Shown here: positions 37,343 through 46,026 of the stretch, piece after piece
Position numbering within the stretch: position 1 is the stretch's first letter
Layout: every line of letters begins with the position of its first letter
Assembly (NCBI GenBank): GCA_947462875.1
Contig: CANHQJ010000002.1
Location: 1-64,000 of the forward strand
Origin: Verrucomicrobiia bacterium
Lineage (GTDB): Bacteria > Verrucomicrobiota > Verrucomicrobiia > Verrucomicrobiales > Akkermansiaceae
Direction of reading: 5' to 3'
DNA: 64,000 nucleotides
Program-made: the position numbers and the translations under genes
The notes under the pieces: generated by a model
Databases searched by the model: none
Seen by the model: the letters and a program-made list of their open reading frames with translations, nothing else
What the model was told of the DNA's origin: nothing

Positions 37343-38347
37343 ATGAACGCATCATTCCTCATCCTCGCCAACACCGGAGTCACGATCGTCTCGGTCGGTC
37401 TCGTCATCCTGGTCCTCGTCGCCTTGGTCAAAACGGCCAAAATCGTGCCGCAGCGCACGGCCTTTGTGATCGAACGACTCGGAAAATACCACCGCACGCT
37501 CGATGCCGGATTCCACATCCTCATTCCCTTCATCGATCGCGTCGCCTACCGTCACTCGCTCAAGGAAATGGCGATGGATGTGCCGCCGCAGATGTGCATT
37601 ACCAAGGACAACATCGCGATCGAGATCGACGGCATCCTCTACATGCAGGTGCTGGATCCGAAACTCGCGTCGTATGGCATCGACAACTACTACTACGCCG
37701 CCTCGCAGCTCGCACAGACCACCTTGCGTTCGGAAATCGGCAAGCTCGAACTCGATAAAACCTTCGAAGAGCGCGATACCATGAACGCCAGCGTGATCAC
37801 CGCGCTCGACAAAGCCTCCGAGCCCTGGGGACTGAAAATCACGCGTTACGAAATCGCCAACATCAAGCCACCGCAATCCGTGCAGGATGCCTTGGAAAAA
37901 CAAATGCGTGCCGAGCGCGAACGTCGCTCGCAGATCGCCCTTTCCGAAGGTCAGCGCGAGGCGCAGATCAACGTCGCCGAAGGTCAGAAGCAGGATACCA
38001 TCAAGCACTCGGAAGCGCTCAAGCTGAAGCAAATCAACGAAGCCGAAGGCAAGGCCCGTGAGATCGAGCTGCTCGCCATCGCCACCGCACAAGGCATCCG
38101 TCAAATCGCCGATGCCATCATGCAGCCCGGCGGCAAGGAAGCCGTGAACCTGCGCGTGGCGGAGCAATATGTGATCCAGTTTGGCAATCTCGCCAAAACG
38201 AACAACACGATGATCATTCCCTCGAATCTCAGCGACATCGGCGGCACCGTGGCCAGCATTTCCAAAGTGCTAGAGAACCTTAAATCCTCAGGGGCCGAAA
38301 CACCCGCCGCAGCAACCCCTCCACCCGTGCCGCACTGGCAGGGGTAA
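37343..38347 (+). CDS. SPFH/Band-7 stomatin-like protein (paraslipin)
   Basis: 334 aa. N-terminal membrane helix (about 10-30), then the SPFH domain beginning IVPQRTAFVIERLGKYHRTLDAGFH (QmcA/paraslipin-like), with long alpha-helical coiled-coil (EKQMRAERERRSQIALSEG) and a C-terminal oligomerisation part ending in a Pro/Ala-rich tail. These proteins form oligomers in membrane microdomains and can recruit proteases. It forms an operon with the NfeD gene. Start ATG 37343 chosen by the membrane helix and by the spacing to NfeD. Confidence 0.92.
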   Translation: MNASFLILANTGVTIVSVGLVILVLVALVKTAKIVPQRTAFVIERLGKYHRTLDAGFHILIPFIDRVAYRHSLKEMAMDVPPQMCITKDNIAIEIDGILYMQVLDPKLASYGIDNYYYAASQLAQTTLRSEIGKLELDKTFEERDTMNASVITALDKASEPWGLKITRYEIANIKPPQSVQDALEKQMRAERERRSQIALSEGQREAQINVAEGQKQDTIKHSEALKLKQINEAEGKAREIELLAIATAQGIRQIADAIMQPGGKEAVNLRVAEQYVIQFGNLAKTNNTMIIPSNLSDIGGTVASISKVLENLKSSGAETPAAATPPPVPHWQG

Positions 38348-38359
38348 GGCGCATCGCGC

Positions 38360-39031
38360 TTATTTCGTCGCCACATACAGGCTCACCACGCCGAAAGTCA
38401 GCTCTTCGACCTCGGCGTGGGTGAAGCCGTTATCGCGCATGAGTTGGCACATGGCATCGCCTTGCGGGAATTGTTCGATGGAGGCGCCGAGGTATTCGTA
38501 GGCGTCTTTTTCTTGGGTGAGATAGCCGGCGATTTTCGGAAGCACGTTGTGCAGATACCAGCGGTAAGGGCCGCGCAGCGGACCGGTGGGCAGGGAAAAA
38601 TCCAGCACCACCAGACGACCGCCCGGCTCCAGCACGCGCGCCATTTCGCGCAGAGCGGCGGGGTAATCCGCCATGTTGCGCAGACCGAAGGCAACCGTGA
38701 CCACATCGTAGCTGGCATCGGCAAAGGGCAGGCGCAGGGCATCGGCGACCATCGTCTGCGGCAGACCGCGGGCGGAAGCGTGGGCGAGCATTTCCGCGCA
38801 GAAATCGGTGGCCATGATGGACAAGTCGGGGCAGGTGTCCTGAATTTCCAGTGCCAGATCTCCCGTGCCGCTGGCGACATCGAGCATCTTGCGTGCCTTC
38901 CAGCTACGGATTTTCCAAGCCACCCGCTTGCGCCACCAGATATCCATGCCTCCACTCATCACGTGATTGGCCATCACGTAGCGGTCCGCAATGCGGGCGA
39001 AGGCGTCTTTGACATATACAGCATCAGGCAC
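38360..39031 (-). CDS. ubiE: Demethylmenaquinone/ubiquinone C-methyltransferase UbiE/MenG
   Basis: 223 aa. SAM-dependent class I methyltransferase. Motif I is DVASGTGDLALEI; UbiE-specific segments include VTVAFGLRNMADYPAALREMARVLEPGG and the C-terminal EELTFGVVSLYVATK. It methylates the quinone ring in the last step of menaquinone synthesis (or in ubiquinone synthesis). The choice of menaquinone follows from the group, in which menaquinone is the usual respiratory quinone. It is convergent with the SPFH gene, ending 13 bp after it. Confidence 0.92.
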   Translation of the reverse strand: MPDAVYVKDAFARIADRYVMANHVMSGGMDIWWRKRVAWKIRSWKARKMLDVASGTGDLALEIQDTCPDLSIMATDFCAEMLAHASARGLPQTMVADALRLPFADASYDVVTVAFGLRNMADYPAALREMARVLEPGGRLVVLDFSLPTGPLRGPYRWYLHNVLPKIAGYLTQEKDAYEYLGASIEQFPQGDAMCQLMRDNGFTHAEVEELTFGVVSLYVATK

Positions 39032-39100
39032 ACCCCTCCGTAGCGCAGATCTGGTGACTTGGCAAGGAGAAGGGAGGAAAGAGACAATCCGATCCTGCGC

Positions 39101-39997
39101 TTATTTGATCGTTTGCGGCGTCAGCGTTTTTTTATAATCTAACAAAAGTTTCGCCGCTTGTTCTTCCGCTTGCGGCAGCGGCAGGCCGGCGGGGACGCCG
39201 GGGCGGATGTGGCGGGTTTTGGTGAGCCAGGCGTGTTTCAGCAACGCGTTGCGCTGTGAAAGAATGTTCAGGGCTTCGCCCTCGGCCATTACGGGCGTGC
39301 CGGGAAGTTTCCATAGCGGCCACAATTGTTTTACGATGGAGGCGGCGATGAAGTCATGGCCTTGCGGACCGGGATGGACTTTGTCGCCTGCGAAGACGAA
39401 GCCGGGATTTTTTTGCTTCGCTTCAGCGATCGCCGTGCGGAGATCGGGACGGATATCGATGACCTGCCAGCCCTTTTGTGTGAGCAACCAGGCGGCTTGC
39501 GCATCGAGCACGGCATCATAGCGTTGCGGGTCTTGCGAAGGGTGATCGGCATCGTGGAGCGGTGCGGTGATGGCCACGAAAGTGCCTCCCCGTTTTTCGA
39601 CCGCGTCTTTCAAGCGCACCATGCCGTCCTGGAAGGCTTTCTGGCGGCTGTCATCGAGGGGCAGGTAAATGCCATCGTTCATGCCGTAACAGGCCATGAC
39701 GTGCGTCGGCTGGAATTCCTGCAGGATACGCTCCAATCTTTCATGAAGGCAGGGGCGCGGGAATTTTCCACCGGCATGGCCGTTTTCCGATAGACCGGAC
39801 ACCGTCTCGCTGGACAAGCCGAAATTGACGATGACGGCATCCGCGAAGGACGGCGTGGAGCGCAGGGCGGACTCGACCAACGTGGGCCAGCGACCACCGT
39901 AGGTGATGCTATCGCCGAGAATCGCCACCCGCGCCGGAGCCGCCTGCGAGAGAAGGGTGGAAAGGATGGTAAAAAGTAGCGATAGGAGCGTTTTCAT
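39101..39997 (-). CDS. SGNH/GDSL-family hydrolase (lipase/esterase), secreted
   Basis: 298 aa with a signal peptide (MKTLLSLLFTILSTLLSQAAP). Catalytic blocks: I, ILGDSITYGG (Ser); III, CYGMNDG (oxyanion Asn); V, GDKVHPGPQGHD (Asp/His pair). Such enzymes deacetylate sugars or hydrolyse esters outside the cell. A 39xxx C-terminal extension (LLLDYKKTLTPQTIK) is Lys-rich. A glutaredoxin lies 9 bp upstream on the same strand, probably one transcript, though their functions are not obviously linked. Confidence 0.88.
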   Translation of the reverse strand: MKTLLSLLFTILSTLLSQAAPARVAILGDSITYGGRWPTLVESALRSTPSFADAVIVNFGLSSETVSGLSENGHAGGKFPRPCLHERLERILQEFQPTHVMACYGMNDGIYLPLDDSRQKAFQDGMVRLKDAVEKRGGTFVAITAPLHDADHPSQDPQRYDAVLDAQAAWLLTQKGWQVIDIRPDLRTAIAEAKQKNPGFVFAGDKVHPGPQGHDFIAASIVKQLWPLWKLPGTPVMAEGEALNILSQRNALLKHAWLTKTRHIRPGVPAGLPLPQAEEQAAKLLLDYKKTLTPQTIK

Positions 39998-40006
39998 GGA
40001 AATGGG

Positions 40007-40249
40007 TTAGGAATTCACTTTACGCAAAAATGGCACCAGTTCTTCCACTCCGAAGTCCGCCAGCACCGTGCCGTGCCAGTCGAGCGTGGGGGCCTTGCTT
40101 TGGCCGGAGAGCGCCACCATTTCCGCCATGGCCTCGCGATTGCCGCTGACGACGATGGTTTCCACTTCAATGCGCTGACGGTCGAGATAATCGATGACAT
40201 CATCGCACCAAGGGCAACCGGGTTTGATATAGAGAATGGGTAGGGACAT
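40007..40249 (-). CDS. Glutaredoxin
   Basis: 80 aa with the redox motif C12-P-W-C15 (YIKPGCPWCDDVIDYL) and the cis-proline segment SKAPTLDW. Fits a small bacterial glutaredoxin/NrdH-like thiol-disulfide reductase of the cytosol. The upstream region holds two 7-bp tandem repeats and the edge of the decayed IS element, so its promoter may have been altered by the insertion. Confidence 0.88.
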   Translation of the reverse strand: MSLPILYIKPGCPWCDDVIDYLDRQRIEVETIVVSGNREAMAEMVALSGQSKAPTLDWHGTVLADFGVEELVPFLRKVNS

Positions 40250-40276
40250 GGTGATGTTAATGAGTGATGAGTGTTA

Positions 40277-40325
40277 AGTGATCAGTGATCAGTGATCAGT
40301 GATCGGCGCAGGGCGCAGGGCGCAG
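40277..40325. repeat. Two adjacent 7-bp tandem repeats
   Basis: AGTGATC four times without interruption (40277-40304), then GGCGCAG three times (40305-40325). The second array ends exactly at the first terminal unit of the IS element at 40326. Confidence 0.85.
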
Positions 40326-41638
40326 TCAATACATCGGTAACACTTATGGGTCAGAACATAGGTAACACTTGTTGAGGTTAGGGTTACACTTTTGTCCCGG
40401 TTTGTCCAGCTTCCTTGCCGCACCGCTAGGAAGCTCCAAGTTTCTGGATCAATGTGGCCGATCATTAATTCAGCGAACCACACTTCAATTATTCCTTCAG
40501 GCAGAGGATTGAGCCCCACTGATCATCCAGCCAACGTTGTGGAAAGCATGATGCCTTCCCCTTCAAACCGTATTACCCCAACTTTATTTACCTTGCGCGT
40601 CGTCATCGCTTCATAGTCGATGTCATCGGGCGTGCCACTCCATTTGCGATCCGAGTTTTGATAAACCTCACCAGGACGCTTCATTCCCAAGCTTTCATGC
40701 GGCCGTTCGTGATTGTATTCATTTCGCCATACGTCAAACGCATCCTGATCCCGACCAACCTTCACGCTCTGTAGCTCCCTACGTATGTCGCGATGCATTC
40801 GTTCATGCGCTCCATTGTCCTGTGGGCACCCAGGGCGACTGCGCTCCAAATCGATCCCCAGCGCCATCCACCATGCTGATAAGCGGCTCAACCCCAGCAA
40901 GCCCTGTACTGAGGCAAATGGAGGACCATTGTCACTGCGAATCGCTTCGGGCAGTCTATGCCGCTCAAATAAACGCTCAAAGCATGCCTTCACACTTTCC
41001 GTGCGTGAGTCTTCAAGCAATCGCACTTCCAACAACATCCGACTAAACTCATCCCGCACCGTCAGTGGTTCGACACGCAACCCCTCACGATCCTTCCACC
41101 AACCTTTGAAATCCACCGTCCAGACCTCGTTGGGGGCCTGCGCTTTGCGGCCTGTGGCAAGACGATCATTTGCATCCCGCTTCCTTCGCTTCTTGCGTGG
41201 CTCCGTGAGTCCTGCTCGTTCCAATACTCGCTTGAAACTGCTTTCACTGGGAACCTCCCCGCCCATTTTCCGCTCATACAAGTCTCTGATCTTGCGCGGC
41301 CCCAATGCGGGTGCCCCGTCTTAAGCTGCACGATCTTACACACCACTGCCTCGGTGAGTTCTGACGCATGTCCATGAGGCCGGCGACTCTCGTCTTCCAT
41401 CGCTCCCAAGCCTTGCTCCAAAAAGCGCTGCTTCCACTTGTAGCCAGTCTTGGTGCTGATTCCATACTCACGACACAACTCGCGAAAGTTGCTCGTCCTC
41501 ATCGATTTCATTACAAATTCAGTTCTTTGGTCCATTTTTTGAATCTCTTTCCATGGCATAGCGGGCGCTCCTTTCGTCGCGCTTACTCTGCCAATGTGTT
41601 ACCCATGTAATGAACCAAATGTGTTACCTATGTTCTGA
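40326..41638. mobile_element. Decayed IS481-like insertion sequence with tandem terminal units
   Basis: About 1.31 kb. Each end carries two tandem 25-bp units of the form TCANNACATNGGTAACAC (plus about seven further bases): left 40326-40350 and 40351-40375, right (inverted) 41614-41638 and 41589-41613. The innermost left and outermost right units share 18 identical bases. Between them lies one transposase reading frame with at least two disabling lesions. No target duplication is evident. It sits between the glutaredoxin gene and the fic gene, whose stop codon lies inside the right end. Confidence 0.82.
40523..41559 (-). pseudogene. IS481-family transposase, frameshifted and with an internal stop
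   Basis: The N-terminal part (41559 down to about 41315) has a helix-turn-helix (RELCREYGISTKTGYKWKQR); the C-terminal part from about 41305 has the DDE integrase core (VWTVDFKGWW, the second Asp in RSDNGPPFAS, and a Glu in the QDNGAHERMHRD region). Adding one G to the TGGGGCC run near 41312 would join the frames as HPHWGPRKIRDLYE. At 40523-40525 an in-frame TGA stands where the reading continues as LAG-stop-SVGLNPLPEGIIEVWFAE, so TGG has probably become TGA. The ATG or TTG usage is uncertain. The element is unlikely to be mobile on its own. Confidence 0.8.
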
Positions 41639-42814
41639 ACCTGCACCATCAGTGAGTGAACTGGATTCGAGGGTATCGGCGTGGAGAATATCGAGGTACT
41701 TTCGATAGGCGTAGAGTTTGCGATAGTTCTGGCCGGTGATTTCGTGGAGGATGCCGCATTTTTCCAAAGTGGCGATTGCCTTCGTGGCGGTCGGCGTGGA
41801 AACACCCAGGGCGCGAGTGGCCTGGGCGGCGCTGGTGACGGGGCGGCGCTGGAGATGCTGATGAAGGCGGAGGACCGATGATGCTTCGGATTGGAGCGTT
41901 TTCGCATCGCGGTCGAAGAGCTGGAGCAAATCCCGTGCGGTCTGCGTGGCGGCGCGTGAGGTTTCCAGAACGCCGGTGAGAAAGAACGTGAGCCACTCTT
42001 CCCAATCGCCGGAGAGGCGGGTTTCCTGAAGGAGTCGGTAGTATTCAGCCCGGTTTTTTTTCAGATAGAGGGAAAGATAGAGCATGGGAGAATCCAGCAC
42101 GCCCTCGGCACAGAGGATGAAAGTGATGAGCAATCGACCGAGACGACCATTGCCGTCGAGGAACGGGTGAATCGTTTCAAACTGCACGTGAGCGAGAGCC
42201 GCCTTGAGGAGCGGGCGGGTTTTGACGGGTTGATCATGAAGGAAGAGCTCCAGCGCACCCATGGATTCCACGACCATCTCCGGAGGCGGCGGCACGAAGC
42301 GGGCGGTGCCTGGGCGCGAGCCACCGATCCAGTTTTGACTGGTGCGGAACTCTCCGGGCATCTTGCCGCTGCCCTTGCCGTGGGATAACAGGATGCGGTG
42401 GATGTCACGAACCATTCGCAGGGAGAGCGGTTCACCATTTTTCAAAAGTTCCAATCCATGCTGCATGGCATCCACGTAGCAAGAAACTTCGGCGGCATCT
42501 TCTTCCAAGCCTGCAGGTGTGTTTTCCAACTCATGGCTCAGGAGATCCGAAAGGGAAGACTGCGTACCCTCAATCTGGGAGGAAAGCACGGCTTCTTTCC
42601 TCACGTAAGAGTAGAGAAACAGCCCGGGATCCGGTAACAGGAGGGAGACGCCGTCCAAGCGGCCTAGAGCGGTGGATGCTGCATCCAGCAAAGCCCCCAG
42701 CTCGCCATCGATTTCCACTGCCGGTTCAGGTGGCAGGGGATAAGGAACAAAGGCAGAGGCTTTTTCCCCGGTGGTGCTAATCGGCAAATAATGGCCTGTG
42801 AGCCCGCGCTTCAT
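41624..42814 (-). CDS. Fic family protein (class II, N-terminal inhibitory helix)
   Basis: 396 aa. The Fic core motif HPFLDGNGRLGRL (from H216; N222 and R224 conserved) would transfer AMP from ATP to a hydroxyl of a target protein. The N-terminal helix has SSQIEG (78-83), matching the (S/T)xxxE(G/N) inhibitory motif with E82, so the enzyme is probably self-inhibited until released. The C-terminus carries a winged helix (TRALGVSTPTATKAIATLEK). The last four codons (SEHR) and the TAA come from the right end of the inserted IS, so the native C-terminus has been replaced. Confidence 0.9.
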   Translation of the reverse strand: MKRGLTGHYLPISTTGEKASAFVPYPLPPEPAVEIDGELGALLDAASTALGRLDGVSLLLPDPGLFLYSYVRKEAVLSSQIEGTQSSLSDLLSHELENTPAGLEEDAAEVSCYVDAMQHGLELLKNGEPLSLRMVRDIHRILLSHGKGSGKMPGEFRTSQNWIGGSRPGTARFVPPPPEMVVESMGALELFLHDQPVKTRPLLKAALAHVQFETIHPFLDGNGRLGRLLITFILCAEGVLDSPMLYLSLYLKKNRAEYYRLLQETRLSGDWEEWLTFFLTGVLETSRAATQTARDLLQLFDRDAKTLQSEASSVLRLHQHLQRRPVTSAAQATRALGVSTPTATKAIATLEKCGILHEITGQNYRKLYAYRKYLDILHADTLESSSLTDGAGSEHR

Positions 42815-43063
42815 GTAAAGAAAATGGCGAATTTGTTTAAATGTCAGCGCGATATGTAAAGATTTGTTTCATTTGCGCAAGTTAAATTAAATTTTTTGGC
42901 GAATTTCTTTCATTTGGTCGGGTGAAATTGCGGTTATGTTTTATTTGGCGCGAGTTGTGTTGACATTGATGGTGAGGGGCGGGCGGGACCCTCCTTCGCT
43001 AAAGCTACGGCAGGACAAACTCCCTTCTGCCGGGACTGCCAAGATGGCTGTCTTCCGATTTCA
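42815..43063. promoter_or_regulatory. AT-rich control region of fic with direct repeats
   Basis: Minus-strand promoter TTGCGC (42874-42879), 16-bp spacer, TACATA (42852-42857), leader about 30 nt. The 14-mer TGGCGAATTTGTTT (42824-42837) recurs at 42896-42909 with one mismatch, 72 bp away, flanking the promoter. The region is clearly more AT-rich than its surroundings. 42993-43008 repeats family C from the tRNA region. The C-terminal winged helix of Fic could bind here. Confidence 0.45.
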
Positions 43064-43345
43064 TCAATTCCGATGCTGTTTCTCGCGCTTGGCGGCGGCG
43101 TCGAGGAGAGACTTTTCCTTGGTTGTTAGACTGTCGATACCGCGTTCGGCGATTTTTTCGAGGATGCGATCGACTTCCTTGCGTTCGTTGCTGCGCTTGC
43201 GGTTTTCCTCGTAGTCGCGGAAGCGTTCGCCGGGTTGGTGCGCAGGGGTGCCGAATTCGCCCTCATGGCCGCCCGTGATCCACTTGCGGCGGATGGCCCA
43301 CCAAAGCAAGAGAGCGATCGCGACGATGATCAGGAACTCGGTCAT
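43064..43345 (-). CDS. Small single-pass membrane protein with rhomboid-tail-like (DUF6576-type) helix pair
   Basis: 93 aa. One N-terminal membrane helix (MTEFLIIVAIALLLWWAI), then a linker and a basic/acidic helix segment (VDRILEKIAERGIDSLT) followed by EKSLLDAAAKR. This IDSLT...EKSLLD pattern resembles the short domain found at the C-terminus of Bacteroidota rhomboid proteins. It begins 10 bp after tyrS on the same strand and is likely co-transcribed. Function unknown. Confidence 0.7.
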   Translation of the reverse strand: MTEFLIIVAIALLLWWAIRRKWITGGHEGEFGTPAHQPGERFRDYEENRKRSNERKEVDRILEKIAERGIDSLTTKEKSLLDAAAKREKQHRN

Positions 43346-43355
43346 AGGTCAGTCG

Positions 43356-44546
43356 TCAATCGATCAGACGCACGGCGTGTTTTTTCGAGAGCTTCAGGAC
43401 ATCGCCGGCTTGCGGGGAAACGGCAGCGACGGGATCGGTGAGTTTCTCTCCATTGAGCTGCACGGAGCCGCTGGTGATGAATTGCTTGCGCAGTTCGCCA
43501 TTGGATTTTTCCAGACCGAAGGCGGTGGCGAAAGCGAAGGCGGAGAGCGAGAGCACCGTGAGATCGGCGGGGAGTTGGGACAGGGAAATTTCCGGCAACT
43601 CCGCCTCGGCGAGATTGCGTTTGGAGAAGCGCAGGTCCCAGTCCTCACGCGCGGCGAGGGCGGCGGCTTCGTCGTGGTAACGGGCGGTGAGTTTCTGGGC
43701 GAGAGCCTTTTTCGCCTCCATCGGGTGACCTTCGGGATCGCGCTGCTCGCCTAACAGAAGTTGGTAGTAGCGATCCATCAGGGCATCCGAGACGCTCATC
43801 AGTTTGCCGTACATTTCCTGCGGGCTGTCATTGACGCCGATGTAGTTGCCGTAGGACTTGGACATTTTTTTCACGCCGTCCAGCCCTTCGAGCAGAGGCA
43901 TGAGCATGACGACCTGTTGCGGCTGGCCTTCTTCCTTTTGCAAGTCGCGGCCGACGAGGATGTTGAACAACTGGTCCGTGCCGCCGATTTCCACATCGCT
44001 GCGCACGACCACCGAGTCCCAGCCCTGCATGATCGGGTATTGCAGTTCGTGAAGGCGCACTTCCTGCCCTTCGTTGAGGCGGGTGCGGAAATCCTCGCGC
44101 TGAAGCATCTGCTGCAAGGTCACGCGGCCGTTGAGTTTCAGCACTTCCTCATAGGTCATTTTGCGGAACCAATCGCCGTTGTAAACGACTTCGGTTTTCG
44201 CGCGATCGAGAATCTTGAACGCTTGCGCCGTGTAGGTTTCCGCATTGGCGAGCACTTCGTCGCGGGTGAGCGGCGGGCGCGTGGCCGAGCGTCCGGTGGG
44301 GTCGCCGATGGTGGCGGTGAAGTCGCCGATGATGAGCACCGCCTGGTGGCCGAGCAATTGGAACTGGCGGAGTTTTTCCAGAGCGACGGTGTGACCGAAA
44401 TGAATGTCCGGCGCGGTGGGGTCCACGCCCAATTTCACGCGCAGCGGTCGACCCGAGGCGAGTTTTTCCGCAAGCTCTTTTTCCGAGAGAACCTTGGCGG
44501 CTCCCGTGGTGAGAATTTTCAATTGTTCAGCAGGCGACAACGACAT
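43356..44546 (-). CDS. tyrS: Tyrosyl-tRNA synthetase
   Basis: 396 aa. Start placed at ATG 44546 (MSLSPAEQLKILTTG). Class I signature HFGHT in VDPTAPDIHFGHTVAL, KMSKS-type motif VKKMSKSYGNYIG, and a C-terminal S4 RNA-binding domain (SNGELRKQFITSGSVQLNG). It charges tRNA-Tyr in the cytosol. The layout resembles the TyrRS form with GDFTATIGDPTGRS rather than the E. coli-type sequence. The small membrane protein gene follows. Confidence 0.95.
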   Translation of the reverse strand: MSLSPAEQLKILTTGAAKVLSEKELAEKLASGRPLRVKLGVDPTAPDIHFGHTVALEKLRQFQLLGHQAVLIIGDFTATIGDPTGRSATRPPLTRDEVLANAETYTAQAFKILDRAKTEVVYNGDWFRKMTYEEVLKLNGRVTLQQMLQREDFRTRLNEGQEVRLHELQYPIMQGWDSVVVRSDVEIGGTDQLFNILVGRDLQKEEGQPQQVVMLMPLLEGLDGVKKMSKSYGNYIGVNDSPQEMYGKLMSVSDALMDRYYQLLLGEQRDPEGHPMEAKKALAQKLTARYHDEAAALAAREDWDLRFSKRNLAEAELPEISLSQLPADLTVLSLSAFAFATAFGLEKSNGELRKQFITSGSVQLNGEKLTDPVAAVSPQAGDVLKLSKKHAVRLID

Positions 44547-44628
44547 CGGCGTGACAGTAATCAGACCTGCGGTGAGTGGCAAGGCGTTAGTGACAGGGAG
44601 TTTTTGGCCGGAGCGCGGACTGTTACGG

Positions 44629-46014
44629 TCAGAAATCCAGGTAGATTTCCGTGCGGCGGTTGGCGCGGCGGCCTTCGGGGTCGTCTTCTCCGGTGGCCTT
44701 GACGTTCGGGCGCCGTGGTTCGGTGAGTCCCTTGGCGGCGGTGATGATTTGCTGCGTTCCCACTCCGGCCTTGATCAGATAGGCCTTGACCGCATTGGCG
44801 CGTTGTTGGGAGAGGCCTTGATTGTAGTCCGCCGAGCCGAGGGCATCGGTGTGGCCGGAGAGATGGATTTTTTTGCGGGTGTCCGTTTTGAGAATCATGG
44901 CGACGATGGCCAACTGCCGCTCGGTGCGCAGGGTCAGGCGTTCTTCATCAAACTCGAAATAAAGCACAAGCGTATCGCCGCCGGCGGGGTTCTTGATCAG
45001 TGGCGTGTAGTAAACATCACCTCCCGCGAAGCGCTGGGCGTAGTCGCTGAGGAGTTGATCGAGATTCAGGTCATCGATGATCCAGTTCGGGTTGGTGGCG
45101 TTTTTTTTCAGGATGATGGCAAACTGCGCCGCCTGTGTGCCATCGGCTGCCTGGACATTGGCGAGGTAGGAGGCGAGGTCGTCCTTTTGCAGAATGGCGC
45201 GCAAGGGTTTTTCGGGACGCAGGCGGTAATTGCCCTCTTCGAATAAAATGCAGAGCCCGGCCAAGGTGGCATCGGACACTTTTTCGGTATTCACAAATTC
45301 CTTCGCCAGGGTGAAATTCTGATTGAGCACGGCGAGCAGGAAGGAATCGGTGATGCCCAGGGAGTCGACGAGCATGGCGCGCGGGATGGCCTCGCCATCG
45401 GCGGGGGGCAGGGTGAGTTTGTCGACTTCCCAGACCAGGCCGTTCTTGACGAGGTCGAAATAAATGCGATCGCGCCCGGGTTCGCGATCCGCCAGTTCGA
45501 GTGCGTAGCGCGCCTTTTTGTTCAGCTCCATTTCTCCGACCTCGCGCACGGGATTCGGTGCCCTGAGTTTCAGCTGCTGCGTGGAGCTCAATTGTTTCAG
45601 GCGCTCGCGGGTGTCAGGATTCATGGCGCGCTCGCCGATGAGCTTTTCGGCCGTGGCGAAGTCCTGATTGGCGAGTGCATTGCCGATCGAGGTGATGAGG
45701 TCGATGGGGTCTTCCCGTTTCGGTTGTTGTGGCGTGGAGCCGGCGGTCTTCAACGTATCCTCCGCCTCTTGCAGGGCCGTGCGCGGCGGACTGGCCGGCG
45801 TCTGCGGATTCATCTGCAGTGGCTGTGGTTTTTCCGAGGAGGATGACAGGGCGATCTTCGACTGGCGTTTGTTTTTTTCCAACAACACCAGCGTGATGCT
45901 CATGGCGACAAGCACGAGTAGCAGGAAAAAGATCAGCGGAGCCTTGGATCGCGGTGCCGGTTGACGCCACGAAGAGTCCGCATGATCGGGCGGTGGCAAA
46001 GTGATATCCTGCAT
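44629..46014 (-). CDS. OmpA-family protein with N-terminal membrane helix
   Basis: 461 aa. A cytosolic Pro-rich N-terminus, one transmembrane helix (about residues 26-45), a long periplasmic region without a known domain, and a C-terminal OmpA-like peptidoglycan-binding domain (LYFEFDEERLT...IHLSGHTDALGSADYN...LSQQRANAVKAYL...GEDDPEGRRANRRTEI). It likely links the inner membrane to the cell wall. The upstream kinase gene ends 12 bp before its start, so the two form an operon; the periplasmic part may act with the kinase's lectin-like domains. Confidence 0.87.
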   Translation of the reverse strand: MQDITLPPPDHADSSWRQPAPRSKAPLIFFLLLVLVAMSITLVLLEKNKRQSKIALSSSSEKPQPLQMNPQTPASPPRTALQEAEDTLKTAGSTPQQPKREDPIDLITSIGNALANQDFATAEKLIGERAMNPDTRERLKQLSSTQQLKLRAPNPVREVGEMELNKKARYALELADREPGRDRIYFDLVKNGLVWEVDKLTLPPADGEAIPRAMLVDSLGITDSFLLAVLNQNFTLAKEFVNTEKVSDATLAGLCILFEEGNYRLRPEKPLRAILQKDDLASYLANVQAADGTQAAQFAIILKKNATNPNWIIDDLNLDQLLSDYAQRFAGGDVYYTPLIKNPAGGDTLVLYFEFDEERLTLRTERQLAIVAMILKTDTRKKIHLSGHTDALGSADYNQGLSQQRANAVKAYLIKAGVGTQQIITAAKGLTEPRRPNVKATGEDDPEGRRANRRTEIYLDF

Positions 46015-46026
46015 CGAGTGTGTTGG

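Noticed and set aside
41062-41559. Programmed -1 frameshift in the transposase
   Set aside because: No A6G-like slippery site is present, and an additional in-frame TGA at 40523 shows the gene has decayed.
41624-42814. Fic as part of a toxin-antitoxin pair
   Set aside because: The inhibitory helix is in the same protein (SSQIEG, 78-83), and no separate small antitoxin gene is adjacent.
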